Shown in pieces: positions 8,524-16,553 of a stretch of 64,000 nt of DNA. Location: positions 62,001 through 126,000 of the forward strand of contig JAUNHV010000001.1 of the NCBI GenBank assembly GCA_030523725.1. Direction: 5' to 3'. Within the stretch, counting starts at the first letter, position 1, and the number at the start of each line of letters is the position of its first letter. Under the pieces are notes generated by a model that was not told where the DNA came from, made no database searches, and saw only the letters and a list, made by a program, of their open reading frames with translations. This stretch comes from Synergistaceae bacterium (GTDB lineage: Bacteria > Synergistota > Synergistia > Synergistales > Synergistaceae). The position numbers were made by a program, and so were the translations under genes.

Positions 8524-9369
8524 ATGACATCTGTGGATATATGTATTAAACTATCAAAAAAAATAAGACAGAACTGGTTTGCGAAGTGTCTTATAGCATT
8601 TTTTTCTGCAGTATTACGTTTAAGCCATGTGAGATATGGTACTGCAAAAAAGAATATAGAGCTTTGCTTTCCTGATATGACGAAGAGAGATGTTAAGGCT
8701 ACAATTGCTGAATCTTATGAAAATATGGTAAGAACTGGAGTTGAGCTTTTATCTTGGCAACACGATCCGTCTCTGATTGAAAAGATGGTTGTAGAGCGGG
8801 AAGGGCTTGATATAGCAGACAATGTCTATGCCCAAGGTAAGGGACTAATTATCGCAAGTGTCCACATGAGTAACTGGGAATTAGCTGCAGCCTTTGTGTC
8901 ACGTCGTTATAATCTATTGTCTGTTGTGCGTCATGCTGATAGCGATTTTCAACGGGAATTTATTGAAACACTCAGAGTAAATTCAGGATTGCGTACAGTT
9001 TCGAAAAGTGAGCCAGTTTTGAAATTAGCAAATCATCTACGCCGTGGTGGTGGTGTGGCATTGCTTTCAGATCAACACGAAGCCAAAGGAATACAGCTAC
9101 CATTCTTTGGACATTTGTCAGGAACAATCACTGGACCGGCAGCCTTATCTTATTTAACAAAAGCTCCAATAGTTCCTGCCCATATAATCCGCATTGCGCC
9201 ATTTAAGTTTAAATTTTTTGCTGATAATGTTATCCCAATTCCAGATTTGCCAAGAAACGAGGCAATAGAAAAAATGACGTTTGATATAAATCATGCGTAC
9301 GAAAAAATGATATGTAGAGCTAAAGGACAATGGCTTTGGCAACACAGAAAATTTAGAAATTTGAAATAA
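8524..9369 (+). CDS. Lipid A-type lysophospholipid acyltransferase (LpxL/HtrB family)
   Basis: 281-residue acyltransferase of the LpxL/LpxM (HtrB/MsbB) family, which adds a secondary acyl chain to the lipid A precursor at the inner membrane. The catalytic HX4D/E motif is HMSNWE at about residues 114-119. The downstream block DQHEAKGIQLPFFG followed by GPAALSYLTKAPIVPAHI matches the family acceptor-site region. A GAGGTG ribosome-binding site precedes the ATG. With lptC and lptD elsewhere in the window it shows that the cell makes lipopolysaccharide. Which acyl position it modifies cannot be told. Confidence 0.88.
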   Translation: MTSVDICIKLSKKIRQNWFAKCLIAFFSAVLRLSHVRYGTAKKNIELCFPDMTKRDVKATIAESYENMVRTGVELLSWQHDPSLIEKMVVEREGLDIADNVYAQGKGLIIASVHMSNWELAAAFVSRRYNLLSVVRHADSDFQREFIETLRVNSGLRTVSKSEPVLKLANHLRRGGGVALLSDQHEAKGIQLPFFGHLSGTITGPAALSYLTKAPIVPAHIIRIAPFKFKFFADNVIPIPDLPRNEAIEKMTFDINHAYEKMICRAKGQWLWQHRKFRNLK

Positions 9370-9398
9370 AAAAAGCACCCTGTGGGTGCTTTTTTTAT
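9370..9398 (+). terminator. Bidirectional rho-independent terminator
   Basis: Compact stem AAAAGCACCC / GGGTGCTTTT with a 3-nt loop and T runs on both strands, placed between the converging acyltransferase and metH genes. It can serve both. Confidence 0.9.
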
Positions 9399-9406
9399 TT
9401 CATGCT

Positions 9407-11794
9407 CTATTCTTTGAGAAATTTTTGTGCTAATTTTACTGTGTCTGGAGCATTGGAAGCGTAGGCATCTGCACCGACAAAGGCTGCTAGTTCCTCAGTA
9501 AGAACCGCTCCACCAACAATAATCTTTACATCATTACATCTTGAACGAATAAATTCGATTGTGTTTTTCATATTTGTTACCGTGGTAGTCATCAGTGCAG
9601 AAAGTCCCAACAATTTGCTTTTGCTTTCTTCTAATGCAGCTAAAATTGTCTCCTGTGAAACATCTTTTCCAAGGTCTATCACGTCAAAATTATAATTTTC
9701 AAGGATAGTTTTTACAATATTTTTGCCAATATCGTGGATATCGCCTCTTACAGTTGCAATTACAAATTTGGGGCGTTTTTGATCTTGTCCGTTTGTAATT
9801 TGTTTCATTGCAGAGCGGACAACTTCAAATGCAATTCCTGCAACCTCGGCGGACTTAATTAGCCCAGGCAAAAATATATCTCCTTTTTCGTATAACTCTC
9901 CGACCTTATCGAGTGCTGGAATTATTTTTTCTTCAATTACCGTAAGGGGGGATAAGTTTTGCAAAAGAGTTTGGGTTTCTTCTTTGCACCCTTGAGCTAT
10001 GCCCTTTACTATCAATGTGATAAGGTCATATTGTTTTTTCTCGTTTATAGTTGTAGCGTTAGAGGCTTGCATTGTATTTTGAGAGGTCTTAAATCTTGCA
10101 ATATAATGAGCTGCATTTTCATCCTTTTCAAACAATGCTTGGGAGGCATAGAGAGCGTCCTGCATTTCAGAATCAAGTGGATTCATAATTGCAGCATCAA
10201 GCCCATAGGAAATTGCAGCAGTTAACATTGTTCTGTTTAGCAATGGCCTTTGTGGAAGACCAAAAGAAACATTGGAAATTCCAAGTATAGTATTTACACC
10301 AAGAGTTTTTACCATAGAAAGAGCTTTTAGCGTTTCATTTGCTTGATTTTGCATGGCAGAAACAGAAAGCATAAGGCAATCAATAAAGATGTCTTCCTTA
10401 GCTATGCCGTATTTTTGGGCTTCTTTTACAATAGTTTTGGCAATTTCAAAACGTGCTTCTGCCGTTTTGGGTAATCCGTTATCATCAAGAGTTAAACCAA
10501 GAACAGCACAACCGTATTTTTTTGCTATTGGAAAAACTTCGTCCATTACTTCTTGCTTGCCATTGACAGAATTTAACAGTGTCTTTCCGTTGTAGATGCG
10601 TGCAGCTCGCTCCATTGCCTTGAAGTTTGCTGTGTCAATTTGTAAGGGAATGTTGGATATAGCTTGAATTTTTGTTATAACCTTTTCTTGCAATGCAATT
10701 TCGTCAATGTCTGGTAAGCCTAGATTGATATCAAGCACATCAGCCCCTGCCTCAACCTCTGAATTTGCGATGGAAATAATGTATTCTATATCGTTCTCGC
10801 GTAATGCCTTTTGCAAGATTTTCTTTCCCGTGGGGTTGATACTTTCTCCTACTAATAAGACCCGCGAAGTATCTGTATAGCGTGAAGCAGAACACACGCC
10901 TGCAAATTTTTCAATTGACCTTTCTATCGGTTTTGTGTTGGTAATTAACTTTTTAACTTCTTGTATGTGGGCTGGCGTTGTTCCACAACAACCACCGATA
11001 GCATTTACGCCATAACCAACAAAGCTTCTTGCATATTCTGCAAATTCTGTTGGCGATACGTCAAATGTGGTTTTACCATCTCTTAAAACAGGTAAGCCGG
11101 CGTTTGGTTGCACAAAAACAGGAATAGAAGAAATTTCTGTTAACTTTTTAACAATTGGTGCAAGTTGTTTTGGTCCGAGAGAACAATTTACACCTAGGGC
11201 AGACACGCCAAGTGCTTCGAGCGTCAACACCATTGTTTCAGGCGTTGCACCAAAGAATGTTTTTCCGTGTTCATCAAAGCTCATGGAAGCAAAAATTGGC
11301 AAGGAAGAATTTTCTTTTGCTGCTATTATTGCTGCCTTTAGTTCATACAAATCTGTAAAGGTCTCGAGCAAAATTAAATCTGTGCTGTCATTTGCTAAAC
11401 GTATAATCTCAGCAAAAACCTCAATTGCTTCGTCAAAATCAAGTGTACCATATGGTTTCATAACCTTGCCAGATGGTCCAATGTCGAGGGCAATAAATTT
11501 ATCTTTACCATTCTCAACTGCATTCTTTGCATTGTTGATTGCAGATGTAATGATGTTTTTTAGTGGAACATTTGCAAGCTCTGCCTTGAAGCGATTTGCA
11601 CCAAATGTATTTGTAGTGATTATGTCAGCACCCGCAGCAATATATTCTTTGTGTATGGTTGTGATAACGTTGGAATGGGTGATGTTTAGTGTTTCAGGAA
11701 CAACAAGAGAGGGGACATCTCTCGTTTGAAGAACTGTCCCCATTGCTCCATCAAATACTAAAATTTTATCCTTCAATAAACCAGGTTCTAGCAT
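9407..11794 (-). CDS. metH: Cobalamin-dependent methionine synthase, three-module form without reactivation domain
   Basis: 795-residue modular enzyme that transfers a methyl group from 5-methyltetrahydrofolate to homocysteine through cobalamin. Domains in order: homocysteine-binding barrel at about 1-285 with the zinc ligands in GVNCSLGP and GGCCGTT; pterin-binding barrel starting at GESINPTGKK; helical cap; B12-binding Rossmann domain with DIHDIGK, whose His (about 685) is the lower cobalt ligand. The SAM-binding reactivation domain of E. coli MetH (about 1,200 residues) is absent. I chose the ATG at 11794 because it directly follows the metF stop with an AGTGAG ribosome-binding site; a GTG 15 nt upstream is possible. 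Co-transcribed with metF. Confidence 0.93.
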   Translation of the reverse strand: MLEPGLLKDKILVFDGAMGTVLQTRDVPSLVVPETLNITHSNVITTIHKEYIAAGADIITTNTFGANRFKAELANVPLKNIITSAINNAKNAVENGKDKFIALDIGPSGKVMKPYGTLDFDEAIEVFAEIIRLANDSTDLILLETFTDLYELKAAIIAAKENSSLPIFASMSFDEHGKTFFGATPETMVLTLEALGVSALGVNCSLGPKQLAPIVKKLTEISSIPVFVQPNAGLPVLRDGKTTFDVSPTEFAEYARSFVGYGVNAIGGCCGTTPAHIQEVKKLITNTKPIERSIEKFAGVCSASRYTDTSRVLLVGESINPTGKKILQKALRENDIEYIISIANSEVEAGADVLDINLGLPDIDEIALQEKVITKIQAISNIPLQIDTANFKAMERAARIYNGKTLLNSVNGKQEVMDEVFPIAKKYGCAVLGLTLDDNGLPKTAEARFEIAKTIVKEAQKYGIAKEDIFIDCLMLSVSAMQNQANETLKALSMVKTLGVNTILGISNVSFGLPQRPLLNRTMLTAAISYGLDAAIMNPLDSEMQDALYASQALFEKDENAAHYIARFKTSQNTMQASNATTINEKKQYDLITLIVKGIAQGCKEETQTLLQNLSPLTVIEEKIIPALDKVGELYEKGDIFLPGLIKSAEVAGIAFEVVRSAMKQITNGQDQKRPKFVIATVRGDIHDIGKNIVKTILENYNFDVIDLGKDVSQETILAALEESKSKLLGLSALMTTTVTNMKNTIEFIRSRCNDVKIIVGGAVLTEELAAFVGADAYASNAPDTVKLAQKFLKE

Positions 11795-11795
11795 A

Positions 11796-12674
11796 CTATT
11801 TATTCTCACTTTTTCTCACTTTTAATGAAGATAAAATGCTTCGAATATTCCTGCAAATTGCTTCCGCAATATCAGGTTTGTTCATTGTATAGAGGTGAAT
11901 GCCAGTTACACCTTCAGAAAGCAATTCTGAAATTTGCTCTGTGGCGTACATAATACCTGCTTCCTTTATTACCATGGCATTATGTCCATAGGCTTCAGCA
12001 ATTTTAGATATCTTTGCTGGAATTTGTGCACCACACATTTTGCACATACGCTCAAGTTGACCTGCACTAGAAAGAGGCATTATACCTACGTCAATAGGGC
12101 ATGTAATCCCAGCACGTGCAATTTTATCTCTAAAGCGCAAGAAATTATCGTTATCAAAGAAAAGCTGTGTAACGAGCATGTCTACACCCAAATCACATTT
12201 TTCTTTTAAATGCTCGATGTCTTTTTCTAGAGTTTTAGCCTCTATATGTTTTTCTGGGTAGCAAGCAGCAAAAACCTTGAAATCGTAATTTTGCTTTATA
12301 AATTTTATTAAATCGCTTGCGTAAGTGAAATCCTTTGTTCCTTCTTCTGTCATATCACCACGTAGGGCAAGAATATTTTCTATGCCACGGGAAGCTAGGT
12401 TATCCAAAATATCCGTCATTTCTGACTTGCTAGCACCTATGCAAGTTAAGTGTGCTAACGTTGGAATGCCATAGTCAGTCATTATTCGTTCTGCTATATC
12501 TGCTGTGTTTCTACGTGATGAGCCACCAGCACCATAGGTTACACTTATTAAATCTGGATCAAGGCAAGAAAGTGCTCCAACCGTTGTCCAAACTGATTCT
12601 AGTTCTCCTTCCCTTTTGGGAGGAAAAATTTCAAACGATAACGTAGGCTTTGTTACGTCAAAAAAATTCTTCAT
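11796..12674 (-). CDS. metF: 5,10-methylenetetrahydrofolate reductase
   Basis: 292-residue FAD-dependent MetF that reduces methylene-tetrahydrofolate to methyl-tetrahydrofolate, the methyl donor of the MetH encoded just downstream. The N-terminal SFEIFPPK strand carries the catalytic glutamate, and SVTYGAGGSSRRNTADIA and LALRGDM are the usual flavin and folate motifs. A clear AGGAGA ribosome-binding site precedes the ATG. The tight spacing to metH (stop and start within a few bases) indicates one operon and coupled dosage. No separate zinc-cysteine MetV-type partner is seen beside it. Confidence 0.95.
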   Translation of the reverse strand: MKNFFDVTKPTLSFEIFPPKREGELESVWTTVGALSCLDPDLISVTYGAGGSSRRNTADIAERIMTDYGIPTLAHLTCIGASKSEMTDILDNLASRGIENILALRGDMTEEGTKDFTYASDLIKFIKQNYDFKVFAACYPEKHIEAKTLEKDIEHLKEKCDLGVDMLVTQLFFDNDNFLRFRDKIARAGITCPIDVGIMPLSSAGQLERMCKMCGAQIPAKISKIAEAYGHNAMVIKEAGIMYATEQISELLSEGVTGIHLYTMNKPDIAEAICRNIRSILSSLKVRKSENK

Positions 12675-12694
12675 TTTGCTTCTCCTGTCGTGAA

Positions 12695-13531
12695 TTACGC
12701 AAATCTTTTATTGTTTTCTATAACAGCTTCCAAGACCTCTGCTACTGCATCATCATCATTTGAAGGAGCAATGATATCTGCTATATTTTTAACTTCTTGC
12801 ATTGCGTTTTCTACTGCGACTCCGACCTCTGCCCATTCAATCATTGGGATATCGTTTCCACCGTCTCCAAGTGCCATGGTTTCTTCTCTCGGGATGGAGT
12901 AACTTTTTGCGAGCATTTTTAGCCCAATTCCCTTGTTAACATCTGGATGCATTACTTCAAGGAAGGTATCTGCCGTTGTTGATACGTATACCCTATTTCC
13001 GAAGTGTGAAACAATCTTGTCATACGCTTCACGTAATTCATCTTTTGTATTGAACATTGACAAAAATTTATTAGCATTACAACGATGGCTTTCAAATTTA
13101 TCGCCAAGTTCGATACCTGCAAGTTTAGCAAGAGATTCATACAACATTGCATTAGGATCGTGTCTATCTTTTACGAAAAATTCTTTATCCTCGTAGATTT
13201 GTGTATATACACCTAGACTTAATAAGAACTCAAAAACCTCTGTTGCTAAATCAAATCCCAATCTTTTTTCATAAATAATTTTTTTTGTTCTTGGATTCCA
13301 TAAAACTCCGCCATTATAAAATACAGAGGTTTCATCTATTCCTGTTGCTGCAATCAAATGTAGCGAAGCAACATACATTCTCCCTGTGGCAATTGCTACA
13401 TGTATGCCAGATTCTTTTGCCTTTGTTATTGCTCGCTGATTCCTAGCAGTAATAATATTCTGGCTGTTTAATGTTGTGCCATCCATATCGAGGGCGACTA
13501 AACTTATTTTGTGTGTAATATCCAAGGTCAT
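12695..13531 (-). CDS. Cof-type HAD-IIB family phosphatase
   Basis: 278-residue haloacid dehalogenase hydrolase. Motif I is ALDMDGTTLN near the N-terminus (nucleophile Asp and general-acid Asp), motif II/III includes the conserved lysine region, and motif IV is GDGGNDIPMIEWAEVGVAVENA, the hallmark of the Cof/HAD-IIB group. Members dephosphorylate sugar phosphates, FMN, pyridoxal phosphate or similar. It sits 3 nt after the CobS-like gene and 20 nt before metF, so it is probably in the same transcript, but its substrate cannot be inferred from that. Confidence 0.9.
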   Translation of the reverse strand: MTLDITHKISLVALDMDGTTLNSQNIITARNQRAITKAKESGIHVAIATGRMYVASLHLIAATGIDETSVFYNGGVLWNPRTKKIIYEKRLGFDLATEVFEFLLSLGVYTQIYEDKEFFVKDRHDPNAMLYESLAKLAGIELGDKFESHRCNANKFLSMFNTKDELREAYDKIVSHFGNRVYVSTTADTFLEVMHPDVNKGIGLKMLAKSYSIPREETMALGDGGNDIPMIEWAEVGVAVENAMQEVKNIADIIAPSNDDDAVAEVLEAVIENNKRFA

Positions 13532-13534
13532 TTT

Positions 13535-14284
13535 CTAAATTAACCAAATTAGTAATGAAAAAATTTCGGTAACAACAATAGCTGTACTGGAGATTTTTGC
13601 TGTTGCATCAGACGAATTACGATTAAGAAATTTCATAATTGAGATGGCAAATATAATGGCGAATGATAAAGTAGGGAGACATCTTTCTAAACAGAGAATA
13701 AGCCACGGAACTGTGCAACAAATAGCAACAATTAAATCAACCTTGTCAAAGGATTTTACATGTTCCTTTTTTTCTTCAGCATGCTCCTGACAATTTGCAA
13801 TATATACAACAAGGCAAGATGCAAAGCGAGATAAACAAACTGCTGACATGAGTGATAAAAATAATCTCGCTGGACGCATATAGGTTACACATGTGCACCA
13901 CAAAGCAATGGCAAGAATGATAGCAATAATACCAAATTTATCTACGTTTACATTTATGGTATCCTCATTTTTGAGGTTACTTACGGTAAGAGCAAATCCG
14001 TAAAGTACATTGACATAGCCAAAGAAAAGATAGCAAACAAAAGCAACAATTGTGGCAATAATGCGATAAGAAAAGAAAAGTCTGCCTAGTATAGCTATAG
14101 AAGCTATGACAAAACCAATTATAATTCCCACAAGAGGGGCTAGGTTGTAGGATTCGTCCTTTGTTGCTGTATTTTTCTTTAATAAGTTGTTCCAAAAATT
14201 GAGGTGTGTTGTTTTTGAAAACAACAATATTAACCGTGAGGAAAAATTATTAGTTAATCGTGATAAGATAGATGTAAAGGTCAT
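13535..14284 (-). CDS. CobS-like membrane protein lacking the catalytic motif (probable pseudoenzyme)
   Basis: 249-residue protein with about six hydrophobic segments. Read beside the cobS product at 30689-31444 it follows the same pattern: a short N-terminal segment, APLVGIIIGF (cobS FLPLVGVLHGF), a helix pair, a loop then FGIIAIILAIALW (cobS GSFAVISAIILFAVQF), LSRFASCLVVYI (cobS ISRTLSSLCVSI), and a C-terminal ISSTAIVVTEIFSLLIWLI (cobS VSGFCITISEMVGLLVLAL). The metal-binding HIDGFMDVTDA of CobS is replaced by YVNVLYGFALT, with no His or Asp. The homology is my manual alignment; a function is unknown. It lies between gltX and the HAD gene, with AAGGAGA before its ATG. Confidence 0.6.
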   Translation of the reverse strand: MTFTSILSRLTNNFSSRLILLFSKTTHLNFWNNLLKKNTATKDESYNLAPLVGIIIGFVIASIAILGRLFFSYRIIATIVAFVCYLFFGYVNVLYGFALTVSNLKNEDTINVNVDKFGIIAIILAIALWCTCVTYMRPARLFLSLMSAVCLSRFASCLVVYIANCQEHAEEKKEHVKSFDKVDLIVAICCTVPWLILCLERCLPTLSFAIIFAISIMKFLNRNSSDATAKISSTAIVVTEIFSLLIWLI

Positions 14285-14306
14285 TTAGTTTCTCCTTGAT
14301 GAAGTT

Positions 14307-14333
14307 ATTATAAAAATATACTGATACCTGTAA
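14307..14333 (-). promoter_or_regulatory. Possible promoter for the CobS-like/HAD/metF/metH genes
   Basis: On the minus strand TTACAG (14333-14328) is followed after 15 nt by TATAAT (14312-14307), just before the CobS-like gene. The spacer is short, so activity is uncertain; read-through from gltX is the alternative. Confidence 0.35.
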
Positions 14334-14343
14334 TATTAAAAAA

Positions 14344-15687
14344 TTATAATAGGCCATAAAACTTTAGACGATTAGCAACTTCTTCTTTACCCAGTAACGC
14401 TGCTACCTCGAACAAGCCAGGACTAACTTTTCTTCCTGTCAAAGCCCATCTCATAGGAGTTGCGGCTTCTTTCATATTGCTTTCATGTGCAGCGAACACT
14501 TCTACAGCAGTGTTATAGAGGTGATCATGTGTTCCCTGTCCCCATTTTTCTAACAATTCATTATAGATTGCTTTTAACTTTGGTCTAAGTTCTTCTGTAA
14601 TATCCTTGCCATCATAGCGAGATTTTACACAGTTAAAGTCTAGGAAATAATCGCTATATTCAGCAAGCTGGATTGTGGTAGAGCCCCTGCCACCCATAGC
14701 TACGAGGCAATTTTCCAAGTGCTCACGCTCAAAACTTTCGACAGGAAGTCCCATTTTCTTCCAAAATGGAGCAATTGCATCATAGAGATCATGACCTGTC
14801 ATTAGTTTCATCTGTTCCTGGTTTATGTGGTCTAATTTTTTGAAATCAAAGACTGCTGATTTTTTTGTTACCTGGTTAATTTCAAAAATTTCCTCTGCGT
14901 GCTGTCTTGTGAATACTTCCTTGCCATCTCTTGGAGTCCAACCAAGTAAGGCTAGGAAATTAAAAATTCCATCTGGAAGATAGCCCATGTCACAATATTC
15001 AAAGACGCTTGTTGCACCGTGACGCTTGGAAAGCTTCTTTTTGTCCTGCCCGAGAATCATTGGTAAGTGTGCAAAAGAAGGTCTCTCAAAACCTAGTGCG
15101 TCAAAAATTAAAAGTTGCTTTGGTGTGTTTATTACGTGATCTTCACCACGAATTACCATAGAAATATCCATGAGATGGTCGTCAATCACAACGGCATAAT
15201 TGTATGTGGGCAAACCGTCTTTTTTCATAATGACAATGTCTTTTATGGTATTGTCCATGTTGACACTAGCCTTCTCTGACATCACCTTTATATCGCCATA
15301 AACTTCGTCATGGAATTGAATTAACTTGCCTGGTTCAACACGGAATAAAATTGCGCCATCAGATTCATAGGCTTTGCCTTCGTCAAGAAGTTGCTCTGCA
15401 TATTTTCTATAATTTTCCATTCTTTCTGATTGGCGATAAGGTCCGTAGCTTCCACCCTTGTCAGGTCCTTCGTCCCAGTCAAGACCAAGCCACCTCAAAC
15501 CATCCATGATGGTTTGTTCATATTCTTTGGTGGAGCGTTGTCCATCTGTATCTTCAATACGGAGGATGAAAGTTCCTCCCATATGTCTTGCGTAAAGATA
15601 ATTAAAAAGTGCGGTATGAGCACCACCTATGTGAAGTGCACCTGTAGGGGATGGAGCAAAACGGACACGAACCTTATTTCTATCCAT
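14344..15687 (-). CDS. gltX: Glutamyl-tRNA synthetase
   Basis: 447-residue class I aminoacyl-tRNA synthetase that charges tRNA-Glu. The HIGH-type motif is APSPTGALHIGGAHTA near the N-terminus and the KMSKS-type motif is KKLSKRHGA in the middle; the rest is the all-helical anticodon-binding region. I chose the ATG at 15687, which has AGGTG eight bases upstream; an in-frame GTG further up lies inside that ribosome-binding site. In many Firmicutes GltX also misacylates tRNA-Gln for the amidotransferase route; sequence alone does not settle this here. Confidence 0.95.
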   Translation of the reverse strand: MDRNKVRVRFAPSPTGALHIGGAHTALFNYLYARHMGGTFILRIEDTDGQRSTKEYEQTIMDGLRWLGLDWDEGPDKGGSYGPYRQSERMENYRKYAEQLLDEGKAYESDGAILFRVEPGKLIQFHDEVYGDIKVMSEKASVNMDNTIKDIVIMKKDGLPTYNYAVVIDDHLMDISMVIRGEDHVINTPKQLLIFDALGFERPSFAHLPMILGQDKKKLSKRHGATSVFEYCDMGYLPDGIFNFLALLGWTPRDGKEVFTRQHAEEIFEINQVTKKSAVFDFKKLDHINQEQMKLMTGHDLYDAIAPFWKKMGLPVESFEREHLENCLVAMGGRGSTTIQLAEYSDYFLDFNCVKSRYDGKDITEELRPKLKAIYNELLEKWGQGTHDHLYNTAVEVFAAHESNMKEAATPMRWALTGRKVSPGLFEVAALLGKEEVANRLKFYGLL

Positions 15688-15768
15688 GAAAAACACCTCT
15701 TTGAAAATTCATTTTATTTTGTTATTATATAAAAAAATGTGTTTTTTACAAGATCTCAGGTGTATTTG

Positions 15769-16233
15769 ATGACAAAAGTGAAGAAAATATATTTTCATAA
15801 ATCCTTCACAATGATTGAAGTACTTATTGTAGTAGCAATTTTTGCTACTTTAACTGCTACAATTTCTGTTATAACAAATTCAAAAGATAACAAATTGTTT
15901 TTGGATGAATGTGAAAAAATTAGAAATTTTGTGTGTGAATCAATTGAAATTGCCTCAAGTCGCAATACAGAATTTACCATTGCAGTAAATACAGTGCATG
16001 AAGGTGGTTATTCTACAAAAGCCGTGATAGTTTGTCATAAAAATGGTGCGCTTGAGAAATACGAATACCTATACCTAAAATATGCAGACATGGATGTAGA
16101 GGAAAAATGTACATTTGATGGTGCTAGCTTTACCATGACACCTGCCCTTTCTTGGAAAATTTGGAAATCAGGTGACAAATACATAGTAAAAACCTTAACA
16201 ATTTCTGGAAATGGTTATTGTACCTTGCAATAA
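15769..16233 (+). CDS. Type II secretion/type IV pilin-like prepilin (orphan)
   Basis: 154-residue protein with a short basic leader, the prepilin signature SFTMIEVLIVVAIFATLTA, and a polar C-terminal domain of about 110 residues, as in GspH/ComG-type minor pseudopilins. The glutamate at position +5 is present, but the residue before the cleavage site is Ser instead of the usual Gly, which may slow or block prepilin peptidase. The start follows CAGGTG at a good distance; longer in-frame starts lie upstream of that site. No secretion ATPase, peptidase or other pilin gene is nearby, so its partner system must be elsewhere. Confidence 0.75.
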   Translation: MTKVKKIYFHKSFTMIEVLIVVAIFATLTATISVITNSKDNKLFLDECEKIRNFVCESIEIASSRNTEFTIAVNTVHEGGYSTKAVIVCHKNGALEKYEYLYLKYADMDVEEKCTFDGASFTMTPALSWKIWKSGDKYIVKTLTISGNGYCTLQ

Positions 16234-16553
16234 AAGTTTGAATTACAGATATGCGGTAATTCATATCAAAATACGTTTGCAAAATATAGGAAAACTATGG
16301 AAGCGGAGAAAATTGTAGCATGAATGGTCAAATAATAAGAGTGGTAATTATTTGAGTAGTGAGATATAATTGCTTCTGCGTTTGTAAATCCGTTTTACAG
16401 TGGATATGCTTTGGTTTTATCTGCCAAAAACCAGACGACAAAAATAGGTAAACAAGCTGTGATTGTGGGTTCTAGTTTTAGCGTAAGTCTTTTAAAAATT
16501 GCCTAAAAATTAGTGGTAGAGTTTATAGAAAATTTTTGATTCGGAGATAAAAA
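16234..16553 (+). other. Intergenic region with two small hairpins
   Basis: About 320 nt without a convincing gene. It holds a perfect 7-bp inverted repeat GAATTAC/GTAATTC (16240-16262), just after the pseudopilin stop, and TGGTTTT/AAAACCA (16412-16433). Neither is followed by a T tract. No known riboswitch signature was recognised. The ribosome-binding site of the next gene (CGGAGAT) lies at its end. Confidence 0.4.

Noticed and set aside
11067-11729. 220-codon frame opposite metH
   Set aside because: metH is intact and strongly conserved on the other strand; the frame is a low-complexity Ser/Ala-rich shadow.
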